Positions 1 to 8,229 of a stretch of 64,000 nt of DNA are shown one piece after another. The notes under the pieces are model-generated. The model made no database searches and was not told the DNA's origin. It saw only the letters and a list, made by a program, of their open reading frames with translations. The stretch lies in NCBI GenBank assembly GCA_910578345.1, contig CAJTRA010000015.1, forward strand, positions 1-64,000. The letters run 5' to 3'. The number at the start of each line of letters is the position of its first letter. The stretch's first letter is position 1. The translations under genes and the position numbers were made by a program. The DNA is from an uncultured Lachnospiraceae bacterium (lineage in GTDB: Bacteria; Bacillota; Clostridia; Lachnospirales; Lachnospiraceae).

Positions 1-309
1 TCGTTTGTTATGGTGCAACGCCGATACGCACTCCACACCATATTTTTCTTTGAAACGGTCTGTAAGAAGCTGTAACAGCTTGTCTGGCTCATAGAGGTTT
101 GGGAATGATTCGGGCAGGGCAATGATAAATTCCCTTGCCTCAATGCACTTCCCCTCCGTACCGCTTTTTTCAAATTCCTGCTGATTGCATTTCGCAAGCT
201 CCGTCCAGTAGTGACAGTCTGTCGTTTCATAGACCGCATACAGGTTTTCCTGCTTTGCGTAGCTGGATATATAGGTAATCCTGCCCCTGACATCGGGCAA
301 CTTGCTCAT
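1..309 (-). CDS. MobA/MobL-family relaxase, N-terminal part (cut by window edge)
   Basis: The frame is open for 103 codons from an ATG at 309 to the window edge. It reads MSKLPDVRGRITYISS at the start and has ESFPNLYEPDKLLQLLTDRF followed by ALHHNKR, which I recognise as the N-terminal part of MobA/MobL relaxases. These enzymes nick the transfer origin of mobilisable plasmids and integrative elements and pilot the strand. The family's HUH histidines would lie just beyond position 1. The purine-rich run that could serve as an SD sequence lies about 40 nt upstream, so the start could be further upstream. The gene reads away from the tRNA-Leu pair, so a mobile element probably extends to the left of the window. 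Confidence 0.8.
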   Translation of the reverse strand, partial: MSKLPDVRGRITYISSYAKQENLYAVYETTDCHYWTELAKCNQQEFEKSGTEGKCIEAREFIIALPESFPNLYEPDKLLQLLTDRFKEKYGVECVSALHHNKR

Positions 310-430
310 GCGGATAAATGAATGTCTCTGTATTGTGCTTTGTCCTCCCTCCTGCAAATGGCAGTATCAGATTGGAGCAAGCGGAGGTATGGCGGGACAG
401 ATTGTAAGTGGGCGGCATAGTCGGTTAATT

Positions 431-505
431 CCAATGCGTCAGCATTTGTAATTCACGTTTGCGTGAATTTGCTCCCCGCAGGGGCGAAATCCGCCATGAG
501 GATTT
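431..505. other. Candidate origin of transfer upstream of the relaxase
   Basis: The non-coding stretch upstream of the relaxase (310-633) holds a perfect 8-bp inverted repeat, AATTCACG (450-457) and CGTGAATT (462-469), followed at once by a GC hairpin, CCCC-GCA-GGGG (474-484). Stacked inverted repeats beside a relaxase gene are the usual form of an oriT. The nic site is not identified, so this is an inference from position and symmetry. I see nothing else definite in 310-633. Confidence 0.4.
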
Positions 506-633
506 TTCCACAACGGCGAAGTTTTATAATTATTCAACTGTCTCTTGGGATAAAAGGACAGATGCTTTTGAAAGGGCACTTGGATAGATATATTGAAAAA
601 GTGTAACCAACTGTAACCAATTATTCCAGTAAC

Positions 634-671
634 AAAAAAAAGGGGAAACCTCAATAAAATCAAGGTTTCCC
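634..671 (-). terminator. Intrinsic terminator of tRNA-Leu(AAG)
   Basis: On the minus strand a 9-bp perfect stem (AGGTTTCCC at 663-671 with GGGAAACCT at 643-651) is followed by a run of eight T residues (plus-strand A run 634-641). It lies 15 nt beyond the 3' end of the minus-strand tRNA-Leu. Confidence 0.8.
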
Positions 672-685
672 ACACTTTTAACCAA

Positions 686-769
686 TGCGGAAGATGGGAC
701 TTGAACCCACACGATGTAACCATCACAAGATCCTTAGTCTTGCTCGTCTGCCAGTTCCGACACTTCCGC
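686..769 (-). tRNA. tRNA-Leu (anticodon AAG)
   Basis: A class II tRNA on the minus strand. The acceptor stem GCGGAAG pairs with CTTCCGC and the discriminator is A. The anticodon stem CAAGA/TCTTG encloses loop CTAAGGA, giving anticodon AAG, with T33 and G37 present. The long variable arm and a T-loop TTCAAGT fit a leucine tRNA. No CCA is encoded. A34 would normally need deamination to inosine to read CUC as well as CUU, which is unusual for a bacterial leucine tRNA. Confidence 0.93.
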
Positions 770-925
770 CCACGTTCACAACGCAAATAATATATTACTA
801 TCAGATTTACAAAAAGTCAATACATTTTTCAAATTTCACGTTAAATTTTCTTCCTTCATTTTTACAAAAAATTTCTAAAATAGTATTGACATTATTTCTA
901 AAAGGAGTTAAAATAACATTTGTTC

Positions 926-1009
926 GCAGGAATGGCGGAATTGGCAGACGCGCACGGTTCAGGTCCGTGTGGTAGCAATACCATGAGAGTTCAAGTCTCT
1001 TTTCCTGCA
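926..1009 (+). tRNA. tRNA-Leu (anticodon CAG)
   Basis: A class II tRNA. The acceptor stem GCAGGAA pairs with TTCCTGC, followed by discriminator A. The anticodon stem CACGG/CCGTG encloses loop TTCAGGT, giving anticodon CAG for CUG codons. The long variable arm and T-loop TTCAAGT are present and CCA is not encoded. It is divergent from the tRNA-Leu(AAG) gene at 686-769. Confidence 0.95.
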
Positions 1010-1018
1010 TCATACGAG

Positions 1019-1053
1019 CGGAAACATTGTGATTACAGTGTTTCCGTTTTTTT
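1019..1053 (+). terminator. Intrinsic terminator of tRNA-Leu(CAG)
   Basis: The stem CGGAAACA...TGTTTCCG (1019-1046) is followed by seven T residues (1047-1053), starting 9 nt after the tRNA. Confidence 0.88.
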
Positions 1054-1124
1054 ATGTCATAGGAACGTGCGTCCTACAGACTCCGTCTCTTTACAGCCAT
1101 CCCATTCTGCGCTATAATAAACAT

Positions 1125-1224
1125 GCGTCGCCAGTCCTGGGAGGGGTGCGGGTTCGCCTGTACTGCCGGTGTCTAAGCTCACTGAAAAGAACATCCTTAG
1201 AAACACGCGGCAGCTTGCGACGTT
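1125..1224 (-). ncRNA. Structured RNA candidate between tRNA-Leu and the MATE gene
   Basis: Read on the minus strand, three nested helices can form. CGTCGC (1222-1217) pairs perfectly with GCGACG near 1125-1131. CTGCCG (1213-1208) pairs perfectly with CGGCAG (1168-1163). The latter continues into GTGTTTCTAAG (1206-1196) with CTTAGACAC (1177-1169), giving an almost unbroken 15-bp helix capped by an 18-nt loop. No plausible reading frame explains this. The strand is inferred from the MATE neighbour and from a general likeness to clostridial structured RNAs such as the raiA motif. That family assignment is from memory and unverified. The rest of 1054-1310 has no gene I can support. Confidence 0.5.
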
Positions 1225-1310
1225 AATACATTCTCTCAAATAATCTCTTTTCTGTCTCCACTCTAAAGATACCTATGTAAATTTCTATGACAGCCTCAGC
1301 CGTCATCTTA

Positions 1311-2687
1311 TTAGATCGCTTTCTCCTTCCACTTGCCGCGCCTGTAGAATAGATACGTGATCAGTGCGCCAATCAGCCAGGAAGCCAGCAGTGAGATAAA
1401 GATACACTCCTGTCGTCCATTTGGCAGTTCTGCCGTTCTGGTCAGGAAAGAAATGCCATAGGCGATCGGCACACGGATCAGAATCGTTGTGGCGATCGAG
1501 ATCCACATGGGCGTCATCGTATCTCCTGCCCCTCTCATCACGCCGGAAAGGCCCTGCGTCACCGCCATCGCCACATACCCCACCGCAAGAATACCCATCA
1601 TATCCCGGCTTAAGTCAACCAATTCCGGCGTTTTGGTAAAGATACCCATAAGTGTCTTGCCGAAGATCAAGATCAACGACGTGATCACAGCAGATGTCAC
1701 CACAGCGATCAGCGTCCCCTGTTTCGCCCCGGCATCCACCCGGTCTTCCCGTCGTGCGCCCACGTTCTGGCCCGCATAGGTTGTCAGCGCCGTTCCGAAA
1801 GAAAAGTTCGGCATCATAGCAAAACCATCCACACGCATAACGATCACGTTGGCGGCAATGAACATTTCCCCGAAGCTGTTCGTCAGGGACTGCACTACGA
1901 TCATCGCCATAGAGAAAATGGCCTGTGTAATGCCGGAAGGCAACCCCAGCTTGATAATCTTTCTGGTATATTTACGCTGCAATTTCAAATAACAGGGCTT
2001 TAGTTCAAATAGTTCCTGCATCCGCATCAACCGAAGCAGACACAGCAGTGCGGAAATAGCCTGCGCGATCGCTGTCGCCAGCGCAACGCCGTTAACTCCC
2101 ATCCCCATCTTCGCCACAAACAGAAGATCCAGCACGATATTGACGACTGTAGATACAAGCAGGTAGACCAATGCGGACATGGAATCCCCCAGTCCCCGCA
2201 GGACACCGCTTAAGATGTTGTAGTACGCCAATCCGCCAGAGCCGATAAACAGAATGAGCAGGTAGGAATGACACCAGTCGATGATTGACTCCGGTGTATC
2301 CAAAAGCCTGAGCAGCGGCATGGATACCAGAGAAGCCACGATCATGACAAACAATGTGGCGATCGCCGTGAGCGTGATGCAGTTGCCGATGGTCGTGGAT
2401 AGTTTCTCCCGATCCCTTGCGCCAAAATACTGCGACACCATAATACCGGCTCCCACGCTAATCCCCACAAACAGAACAATCAGAAGGTTTAAGATCGGTC
2501 CTGCACTGCCTACCGCCGCCAGCGCATTGTCCCCTACATAATTGCCTACCACTACACTGTCCACTGTGTTATATAGCTGCTGGGCGATATTCCCCACCAG
2601 CATCGGAACCGCAAACAACACAATTTTCTGCCAGGGTGAACCTTCGGTCATGTCCACCGGTTCTATAAATTTCTTCAGTAAACCCAT
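1311..2687 (-). CDS. MATE family multidrug/cation antiporter
   Basis: A 458-residue polytopic membrane protein with about 12 hydrophobic segments in two similar halves, as expected for a full-length MATE transporter (NorM/DinF superfamily). The N-terminal half has VPMLVGNIAQQLYNTVD, a characteristic first-helix pattern, and GVLRGLGDSMSALVY; the second half has the matching GVMRGAGDTMTPMW, which shows the internal duplication. MATE proteins export organic cations or toxins in exchange for Na+ or H+; the substrate cannot be read from sequence. GGAGAGGAGTATT precedes the ATG. It stands alone, with no regulator beside it. Confidence 0.92.
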   Translation of the reverse strand: MGLLKKFIEPVDMTEGSPWQKIVLFAVPMLVGNIAQQLYNTVDSVVVGNYVGDNALAAVGSAGPILNLLIVLFVGISVGAGIMVSQYFGARDREKLSTTIGNCITLTAIATLFVMIVASLVSMPLLRLLDTPESIIDWCHSYLLILFIGSGGLAYYNILSGVLRGLGDSMSALVYLLVSTVVNIVLDLLFVAKMGMGVNGVALATAIAQAISALLCLLRLMRMQELFELKPCYLKLQRKYTRKIIKLGLPSGITQAIFSMAMIVVQSLTNSFGEMFIAANVIVMRVDGFAMMPNFSFGTALTTYAGQNVGARREDRVDAGAKQGTLIAVVTSAVITSLILIFGKTLMGIFTKTPELVDLSRDMMGILAVGYVAMAVTQGLSGVMRGAGDTMTPMWISIATTILIRVPIAYGISFLTRTAELPNGRQECIFISLLASWLIGALITYLFYRRGKWKEKAI

Positions 2688-2806
2688 AATACTCCTCTCC
2701 TAACCTATCCTTAATATTTTCCGGAAGCTTCCACAACACTGCTTCTTCCTTCAGTCATGTGATCCCCTATTATACACTGACTTTTTCCTGATGTCACGTC
2801 ATTTGA

Positions 2807-3718
2807 TCAGACGCCTTCACCGTCAAAGTCCGGAATAAAACTCTCCTTCGCCGTATCGCCCTCTTGTATGAAAGCATTTCTGACGCCCAGACTGATCGCA
2901 TAATCTACCACATCCTCATATTCCCGTTTCGTGACTTTCCGGCACAGTTCCTTATCATCCGCATTTTCCTGTAATCTGTCAAAAGGAGTATACTGATTCA
3001 TCAGACTCAGATACACGCGATCCCCATAAGTCTCATGGACATAACGGATCACCTCTTTCGTATTCTTCCTATGGCCTGGCAGAAGCAAATGTCTGACGAT
3101 GACTCCTTTTCGCATCATGCCCTGTTCATCAAAGACAGGTTCTCCCACTGTTTCAACCATTTCTGCCAGCGCTCTTTTCGCCACCACAGGATAATCCGGC
3201 GCGAAAGAAAGCCGTCCTGCCAGCACGGGATCCATGTATTTGAAATCTGTCAAGTATATATCTACGATTCCCGACAGTATTTCGATGGCCGTCTGCTTCT
3301 CATAGCCACTGCAATTATATACGATCGGAAGTCCAAGTCCTCTGCCTCTCGCCAGCGCGATCGCTTCTACCACACCGGTTAAGTAGTGGTCCGGCGTGAC
3401 CAGATTGATATTGGCCGCCCCTTTCTCCTGCAGATTGAGAAAGATCTGTGCAAGCCGCTGGACAGATATCTCTTTTCCTCTTCTGCCGGACGAAATTTCG
3501 TAATTCTGGCAATAGACACAGCGCAGACTGCATCCTGTAAAGAAGACTGCACCAGAACCATTCTCTCCCGACAAGCACGGTTCTTCCCATTTGTGTAATG
3601 CTGCCCTGGCTACTCTGATCCTGTCGTCCACAAGACAAAACCCTGTCTGACCTTCTGCCCTGGCTGCCCGGCATTCTCTGGGACACAGATCACAAGGGCT
3701 GATACACAGATCCTGCAT
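2807..3718 (-). CDS. Radical SAM protein of the PflA-like family (COG1313 type)
   Basis: A protein of about 303 residues with two cysteine clusters. An N-terminal CDLCPREC motif plus GFC probably binds an additional iron-sulfur cluster. The radical SAM motif GCSLRCVYCQN (CxxxCxxC) binds the 4Fe-4S cluster that cleaves S-adenosylmethionine. This arrangement matches the uncharacterised COG1313 group, often called PflA-like, whose target is unknown. No partner glycyl-radical enzyme gene is nearby. I chose the ATG at 3718 because GGAGG lies 5 nt before it and the protein then begins at MQDLCISPCDLCPREC; an in-frame start at 3781 lacks such support. Confidence 0.88.
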   Translation of the reverse strand: MQDLCISPCDLCPRECRAARAEGQTGFCLVDDRIRVARAALHKWEEPCLSGENGSGAVFFTGCSLRCVYCQNYEISSGRRGKEISVQRLAQIFLNLQEKGAANINLVTPDHYLTGVVEAIALARGRGLGLPIVYNCSGYEKQTAIEILSGIVDIYLTDFKYMDPVLAGRLSFAPDYPVVAKRALAEMVETVGEPVFDEQGMMRKGVIVRHLLLPGHRKNTKEVIRYVHETYGDRVYLSLMNQYTPFDRLQENADDKELCRKVTKREYEDVVDYAISLGVRNAFIQEGDTAKESFIPDFDGEGV

Positions 3719-3873
3719 CTCCACCTCCATCATAAAACCTTTATACTGAATATATCTCCCGGAAACTACATAGAACAACATCGGAAACTGTACAATACCA
3801 AAGAAAACCCCTGAAAAAACAAGATGCAGCGCACCGCCTCTGCACTTTCCTGAGAGCCGGTGCAGATGTGGAT

Positions 3874-3963
3874 CTACAAAAGATCACATTCATTCGGAGT
3901 CATGCTGGCCATCATCCCCGGATCCACGATCGCAATATCTGAAAATATTCCCTGTTTATCCAT
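3874..3963 (-). other. Short 29-codon ORF, possible gene remnant
   Basis: The 428-bp space between the radical SAM gene and the beta-mannosidase holds one short minus-strand frame, MDKQGIFSDIAIVDPGMMAS and nine more residues, ending at TAG. GGGGTG lies upstream of the ATG but is not a convincing SD sequence. A hairpin with stem TGCAG/CTGCA and a T-rich tail lies downstream on the same strand at about 3813-3846 and resembles a terminator. It could be a remnant of a longer gene or a chance frame. The rest of the space is AT-rich and should hold the beta-mannosidase promoter. Confidence 0.2.
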
Positions 3964-4146
3964 TTCATTATAGCACCCCTTATTCTCATACTTCAATCAC
4001 TGTTTTTTCTAAAATCTATGGAAAACTTGTTATTGTTCAGAGATTTTTACTATTTTGTCAGAGGTAATTCTTACCACAAATCATCAAAGAATACTACAAT
4101 ACTGTTTAGGAAACGATAGCGAAAAGAAATACCAGGAGGAAATGCT

Positions 4147-6897
4147 ATGAAAACTACCAATCTAAACGGCCTCTGGACTCTCACTGTTCTCGGAGAAAAT
4201 GTATACCATATCCCGGAAACACCGATCGAGACCACAGTGCCATCGACCGTATACGAAACGCTGCTTGAGAAAAATCTGATTCCGGATCCCTTTTACCGTG
4301 ATAATGAACTTATGGCGACGAAGCTTATGGACAATGATTTCGTCTATGAGACCAGCTTTTCCCTACAGGATGCCGACCGAAGCGTGGACCGTCTGTTCCT
4401 TCGTTTTGAAGGGATCGATACGCTGGCAGACGTCTATCTGAATGACAAGCTGTTAGGTTCCGCCGATAATATGAACCGCGTCTGGGAATACGATATCACA
4501 GCTGAAGTGAAGGAAGACGAAGCGAATGCTGTCTACCGTCTGAGAGTGGTACTCCACTCCCCTACCCGTTTTATTGCAGAAGCGAATGAAAAATGTCCTG
4601 TCGGCGCCTCTTCTGATGCTATGCCGGGCTTTCCCCACATCCGTAAAGCGGCCTGCATGTTCGGCTGGGACTGGGGTCCGAGGCTCCCTGACGCCGGGCT
4701 CTTTCGTAATGTGACAGTGCAGGCTGTTAAGACGGCACGAATCGCACAGGTCTATCTCTCACAGCAGCACCACGTAACTGCAAAGACAGTTCATGGCAAC
4801 ACCGTAGACGCTGTCCATCTGACTGCCGATGCTGAGATCGAATGGACGCCGGAGGCTTCTTACGACAAAGTGAAACTGGCGCTTCTTTTGACAACACCGG
4901 ACGGTACAAACACCCTGTCTGTCGAGAGTGCGCCGATCGATTCCTTCACCGGCTCCGCACCCTCCCTGCCGCTGACCGGATTGATGTGCGATCTTCGCAG
5001 CAATCACATCCGCGTTGATCTGACAATCTCAGATCCCCAGCTCTGGTGGCCTAACGGGTATGGCGCGCAGCCGCTGTACCAGGTGGAAGCCTTGCTCCTT
5101 CCTGTCACAGACGACTGCCAGAATTCTGCTCCTTTAGATGTCTGGAAGAAACGAATCGGTCTGCGCACCATGACGGTTAACACAGATCCCATGCCGGATG
5201 AAGTGTGGGATTCTCATCTGTCTGACCAGACAGCGGACTTAGACGACGGCGACAGCTTTCTCCTGCATCACGGTGAGAAGAAGATCTTAGTCACGGACAA
5301 GACGGCGAAAGATCTTCCTGGCCGCAATTTTGCTTTTGAAGTCAACGGCCTTCAGATTTTTGCCATGGGCGCGGATTATATCCCGGAAGACAATATTTTG
5401 ACGAGGCAGACCAGGGAACGTACCGACATGCTCTTTGCCTCCGCACAGGAATCCCATTTCAACTGCATCCGCATCTGGGGCGGCGGTTACTTTATGGACG
5501 ACTTTTTCTATGATATCTGTGACGAAAGAGGTCTTCTAATCTGGCATGATTTTATGTTTGCCTGCGCCTCCTATGAGCTAAACAGTGCATTTGAGGCCAA
5601 TATTTCCGCGGAGATCCGGCAGAATATCCGCAGACTCCGCTCCCATCCCAGCATCGGACTGTGGTGCGGCAATAATGAGATGGAGACCCAGTACGAGACG
5701 CTGGCATGGCCGAAGAGTAAGAAACAATACTATGACTATATTCATCTGTATGAATACATCATCCCTAAGATCGTGGAAGAGGAAGATCCCATGACATTCT
5801 ACTGGCCTTCTTCTCCAAGTTCAGGCGGCAACTACGAGAACAGCAATGCTGAGAACGTGGGGGATGTCCATTATTGGGGCGTATGGCATGGAAACGAACC
5901 TTTCACGGCATACAGAAAGCATCACTACCGTTTCCTGTCAGAGTTCGGTTTCCAGTCCTTCCCGGCCTTACAGACGGTCCGCCGTTTCACGAAGCCTCAG
6001 GACCTGAATATTTATTCCCGCGTGATGGAGATGCACCAGCGCAACACTGCTGCCAACGGCAAGATCAGCAACTATCTTGCGCAGACTTATCTGTACCCGA
6101 AGAATTTCGACGAACTGCTCTACTGTTCCCAACTCCTGCAGGCAGATGCGATCCGCTATGGCGTGGAACATTTCAGGCGCTTCCGCGGCACCTGCATGGG
6201 CGCTGTCGTATGGCAGTTAAATGATATCTGGCCAGTGGCTTCCTGGGCAAGCGTTGACTATTACGGCAACTGGAAAGCGCTTCAATATGCTGAGAAGCGC
6301 ATGTTTGCACCCGTTTTGCTTTCCTGTGAAGAACACGGTGAGATCGATCAAAAACCTTATGCCAATACGCTGCCTTGTCCTATTGACATCAGCGCAGATC
6401 TGCATGTCGCCAACGAGACGGCTGAGCCGGTATGCGGCACTGTCAAATGGGCGCTGCGTCTGCCGGATTCCTCTATTGTACGGGAGGGAGAATTTGAGGT
6501 GACAGCTCCTGCATACGGCGGTGTATGGCTTCCGCACCTTGACTTCAATGACCAGGATCCGTTGAAAGCACACCTGGAATATGTTCTCCTCGTAGACAAT
6601 ACGGTTATATCTTCCGGCACGACTTTATTCTGTGCCCCGAAGCACTATGCTTTCCTCGATCCACAGTTACAGGTCAGTGTAGAGGATGATATCGTTACCG
6701 TAACGGCTAAGAATTATGCCAAATCTGTCAGCATAGAAACGGAAAACGGAGTGCTGCGACTCGACGATAATTTCGTTGACATGGAAGCAGGAAGCAGAAC
6801 CTTCCGGATCCTTCCCAGCCGTGACTTTACAGAGGACGGTTCCGGCAGCCCCGGCGCATACCGCGTCAGAAGTATTTATGAAACGGCGGACCGTTAA
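4147..6897 (+). CDS. Beta-mannosidase, glycoside hydrolase family 2
   Basis: A 916-residue GH2 enzyme that releases terminal beta-linked mannose. The N-terminal jelly-roll (about 1-200) contains FGWDWGPRLPDAG, a hallmark of GH2 beta-mannosidases. The TIM barrel carries the acid/base Glu511 in WCGNNEMETQ and the nucleophile Glu599 in LSEFGFQSF, plus GGGYFMDDFFYDICDERG. There is no signal peptide, so it should act in the cytoplasm on imported oligosaccharides, for instance beta-mannan or N-glycan core pieces. CAGGAGGAAATGCT precedes the ATG. A convergent AraC regulator lies 22 bp downstream; no transporter is adjacent. Confidence 0.95.
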   Translation: MKTTNLNGLWTLTVLGENVYHIPETPIETTVPSTVYETLLEKNLIPDPFYRDNELMATKLMDNDFVYETSFSLQDADRSVDRLFLRFEGIDTLADVYLNDKLLGSADNMNRVWEYDITAEVKEDEANAVYRLRVVLHSPTRFIAEANEKCPVGASSDAMPGFPHIRKAACMFGWDWGPRLPDAGLFRNVTVQAVKTARIAQVYLSQQHHVTAKTVHGNTVDAVHLTADAEIEWTPEASYDKVKLALLLTTPDGTNTLSVESAPIDSFTGSAPSLPLTGLMCDLRSNHIRVDLTISDPQLWWPNGYGAQPLYQVEALLLPVTDDCQNSAPLDVWKKRIGLRTMTVNTDPMPDEVWDSHLSDQTADLDDGDSFLLHHGEKKILVTDKTAKDLPGRNFAFEVNGLQIFAMGADYIPEDNILTRQTRERTDMLFASAQESHFNCIRIWGGGYFMDDFFYDICDERGLLIWHDFMFACASYELNSAFEANISAEIRQNIRRLRSHPSIGLWCGNNEMETQYETLAWPKSKKQYYDYIHLYEYIIPKIVEEEDPMTFYWPSSPSSGGNYENSNAENVGDVHYWGVWHGNEPFTAYRKHHYRFLSEFGFQSFPALQTVRRFTKPQDLNIYSRVMEMHQRNTAANGKISNYLAQTYLYPKNFDELLYCSQLLQADAIRYGVEHFRRFRGTCMGAVVWQLNDIWPVASWASVDYYGNWKALQYAEKRMFAPVLLSCEEHGEIDQKPYANTLPCPIDISADLHVANETAEPVCGTVKWALRLPDSSIVREGEFEVTAPAYGGVWLPHLDFNDQDPLKAHLEYVLLVDNTVISSGTTLFCAPKHYAFLDPQLQVSVEDDIVTVTAKNYAKSVSIETENGVLRLDDNFVDMEAGSRTFRILPSRDFTEDGSGSPGAYRVRSIYETADR

Positions 6898-6919
6898 GAC
6901 AAAGAAAATGCTGTGCGTC

Positions 6920-7789
6920 TTACTGTCTGGACTTACGCATCTGTTTCGGCGTAATGCCTTTCAGCTTCTTATAACAGCGTATAAAGTAGCTGCAGTCAGA
7001 ATACCCGACTTCCTGGGCGATGAAAGCTACATCGTGGTTTGAGAACAGGAGCATGTTCTCAGCCACATTGATGCGGGTTGCATTGATATACTCCTTGCAT
7101 GTCATACCATACCGGCGATGGAAATTCATCGAAAAGGTAGAGTGTGACATGCTGCACATGGAGGCAAGCTTTTCCACGCTCAACTCTTCGAAATAGTGTT
7201 GGTCAATGTATTCTGCAATATAATCAAAGCTGAGTTCATAAGACGGATGAATCTCAGGCACTGCGGGGAGATGTCCTTCTTTCTGCCAGCGCCTGATGAT
7301 CTTTCCTAAGATCTTACACAGATCGGCGCCGAGGATCAGGGAGTAGGCATACGCTTTCTCCCGGTATTCCTTGATGATCTCCTCAAATAACAGGGGAAGA
7401 TCCATTTCTGCAGTCTGTTCCGGCATAAAGCAGCACAGATCGGTTCCCATACCGATCCCGCAGAGGGCAGACCGCAGATTCCCATCTTCGCGCTTATGCC
7501 CCGGCAGAATCTCCGGATCAAATTTGACGACATAATAGCGTATGCGCTGTGCTCTGTCGAAGAAGTCAATCGCGTGTACACATCTGGGCGGAAATAGGAT
7601 CACCGATCCTTTCCGGCATACTTTTACCACGTTATCGATGGTGAACCTGACAGTTCCTTCCAAAATATAGAGAACTTCCGCATAATAATGCCAGTGAGCC
7701 GGAACGGGAAGTTTGTCCGTATCACTGTCAAAGCAAAATGCCTCATAGGGGGAAGTTATGGGGTCGATGTATTCGTATAATGTGTTCAT
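6920..7789 (-). CDS. AraC family transcriptional regulator
   Basis: About 289 residues. The N-terminal half is a cupin-type sensing domain (PVPAHWHYYAEVLYILEGTVRF, then a metal-pocket-like FPPRCVHAIDFF). The C-terminal half has two helix-turn-helix motifs, the first around SVEKLASMCSMSHSTFSMNF and the second in VAFIAQEVGYSDCSYFIRCY, followed by KKLKGITPKQMRK. Such regulators usually activate sugar-use genes. The convergent beta-mannosidase is an obvious candidate target, but no operator supports this. The ATG at 7789 is preferred because GAGGAAC lies just upstream; an earlier start at 7819 has no SD sequence. Confidence 0.88.
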   Translation of the reverse strand: MNTLYEYIDPITSPYEAFCFDSDTDKLPVPAHWHYYAEVLYILEGTVRFTIDNVVKVCRKGSVILFPPRCVHAIDFFDRAQRIRYYVVKFDPEILPGHKREDGNLRSALCGIGMGTDLCCFMPEQTAEMDLPLLFEEIIKEYREKAYAYSLILGADLCKILGKIIRRWQKEGHLPAVPEIHPSYELSFDYIAEYIDQHYFEELSVEKLASMCSMSHSTFSMNFHRRYGMTCKEYINATRINVAENMLLFSNHDVAFIAQEVGYSDCSYFIRCYKKLKGITPKQMRKSRQ

Positions 7790-7950
7790 CTTGTTCCTCA
7801 ACATTTCATTTCTGTGCAAACGATCACTTCTCCCATTATATCCAACAGCGCCCGAACAATCAACGGAAAGAATTCCTCCTATACACGCCGGGAGGAATAC
7901 GGTATAATGAACAATATCCCCATAATCAAGGAAAAGGAGTCTCTACCCTA

Positions 7951-8217
7951 ATGAAAAAGAAAACCCCGAAACAGATCGCCGCGCTGCTTTGCGTGATCCT
8001 GCTGATCTCTTTATATCTCATCACGTTTCTCGCCGCTTTCCTAAGCGACGCAGATTCCGGGCATCTCTTTGCGGCATGCCTGGCCGCCACCATCGCCGTG
8101 CCGATCCTGCTCTGGATCATCACATGGTTTTACGGCCTGATCAAAGAACGCCAAAAAGAAGCTGCCTCCAGCCTTCCAGGCAAAGAGACAACTTCTAAGA
8201 CCGATAAGCATGCATAA
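7951..8217 (+). CDS. Small two-helix membrane protein of unknown function
   Basis: An 88-residue protein. After a basic start (MKKKTPKQIA) there are two hydrophobic segments, about residues 9-33 and 41-65, followed by a hydrophilic lysine- and threonine-rich tail (KERQKEAASSLPGKETTSK). I do not recognise the family. AAGGAG lies about 11 nt before the ATG. The frame stays open upstream, but no SD sequence supports an earlier start. The gene lies between divergent AraC and a convergent acyltransferase gene. Confidence 0.55.
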   Translation: MKKKTPKQIAALLCVILLISLYLITFLAAFLSDADSGHLFAACLAATIAVPILLWIITWFYGLIKERQKEAASSLPGKETTSKTDKHA

Positions 8218-8229
8218 AGGATAACCTGA

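Noticed and set aside
439..786. A 115-codon minus-strand frame
   Set aside because: It reads through the tRNA-Leu(AAG) and its terminator and resembles no protein I know.
685..1013. Several overlapping ORFs of 60-100 codons
   Set aside because: They cross both tRNA-Leu genes and a terminator and have no SD sequence; they are chance frames.
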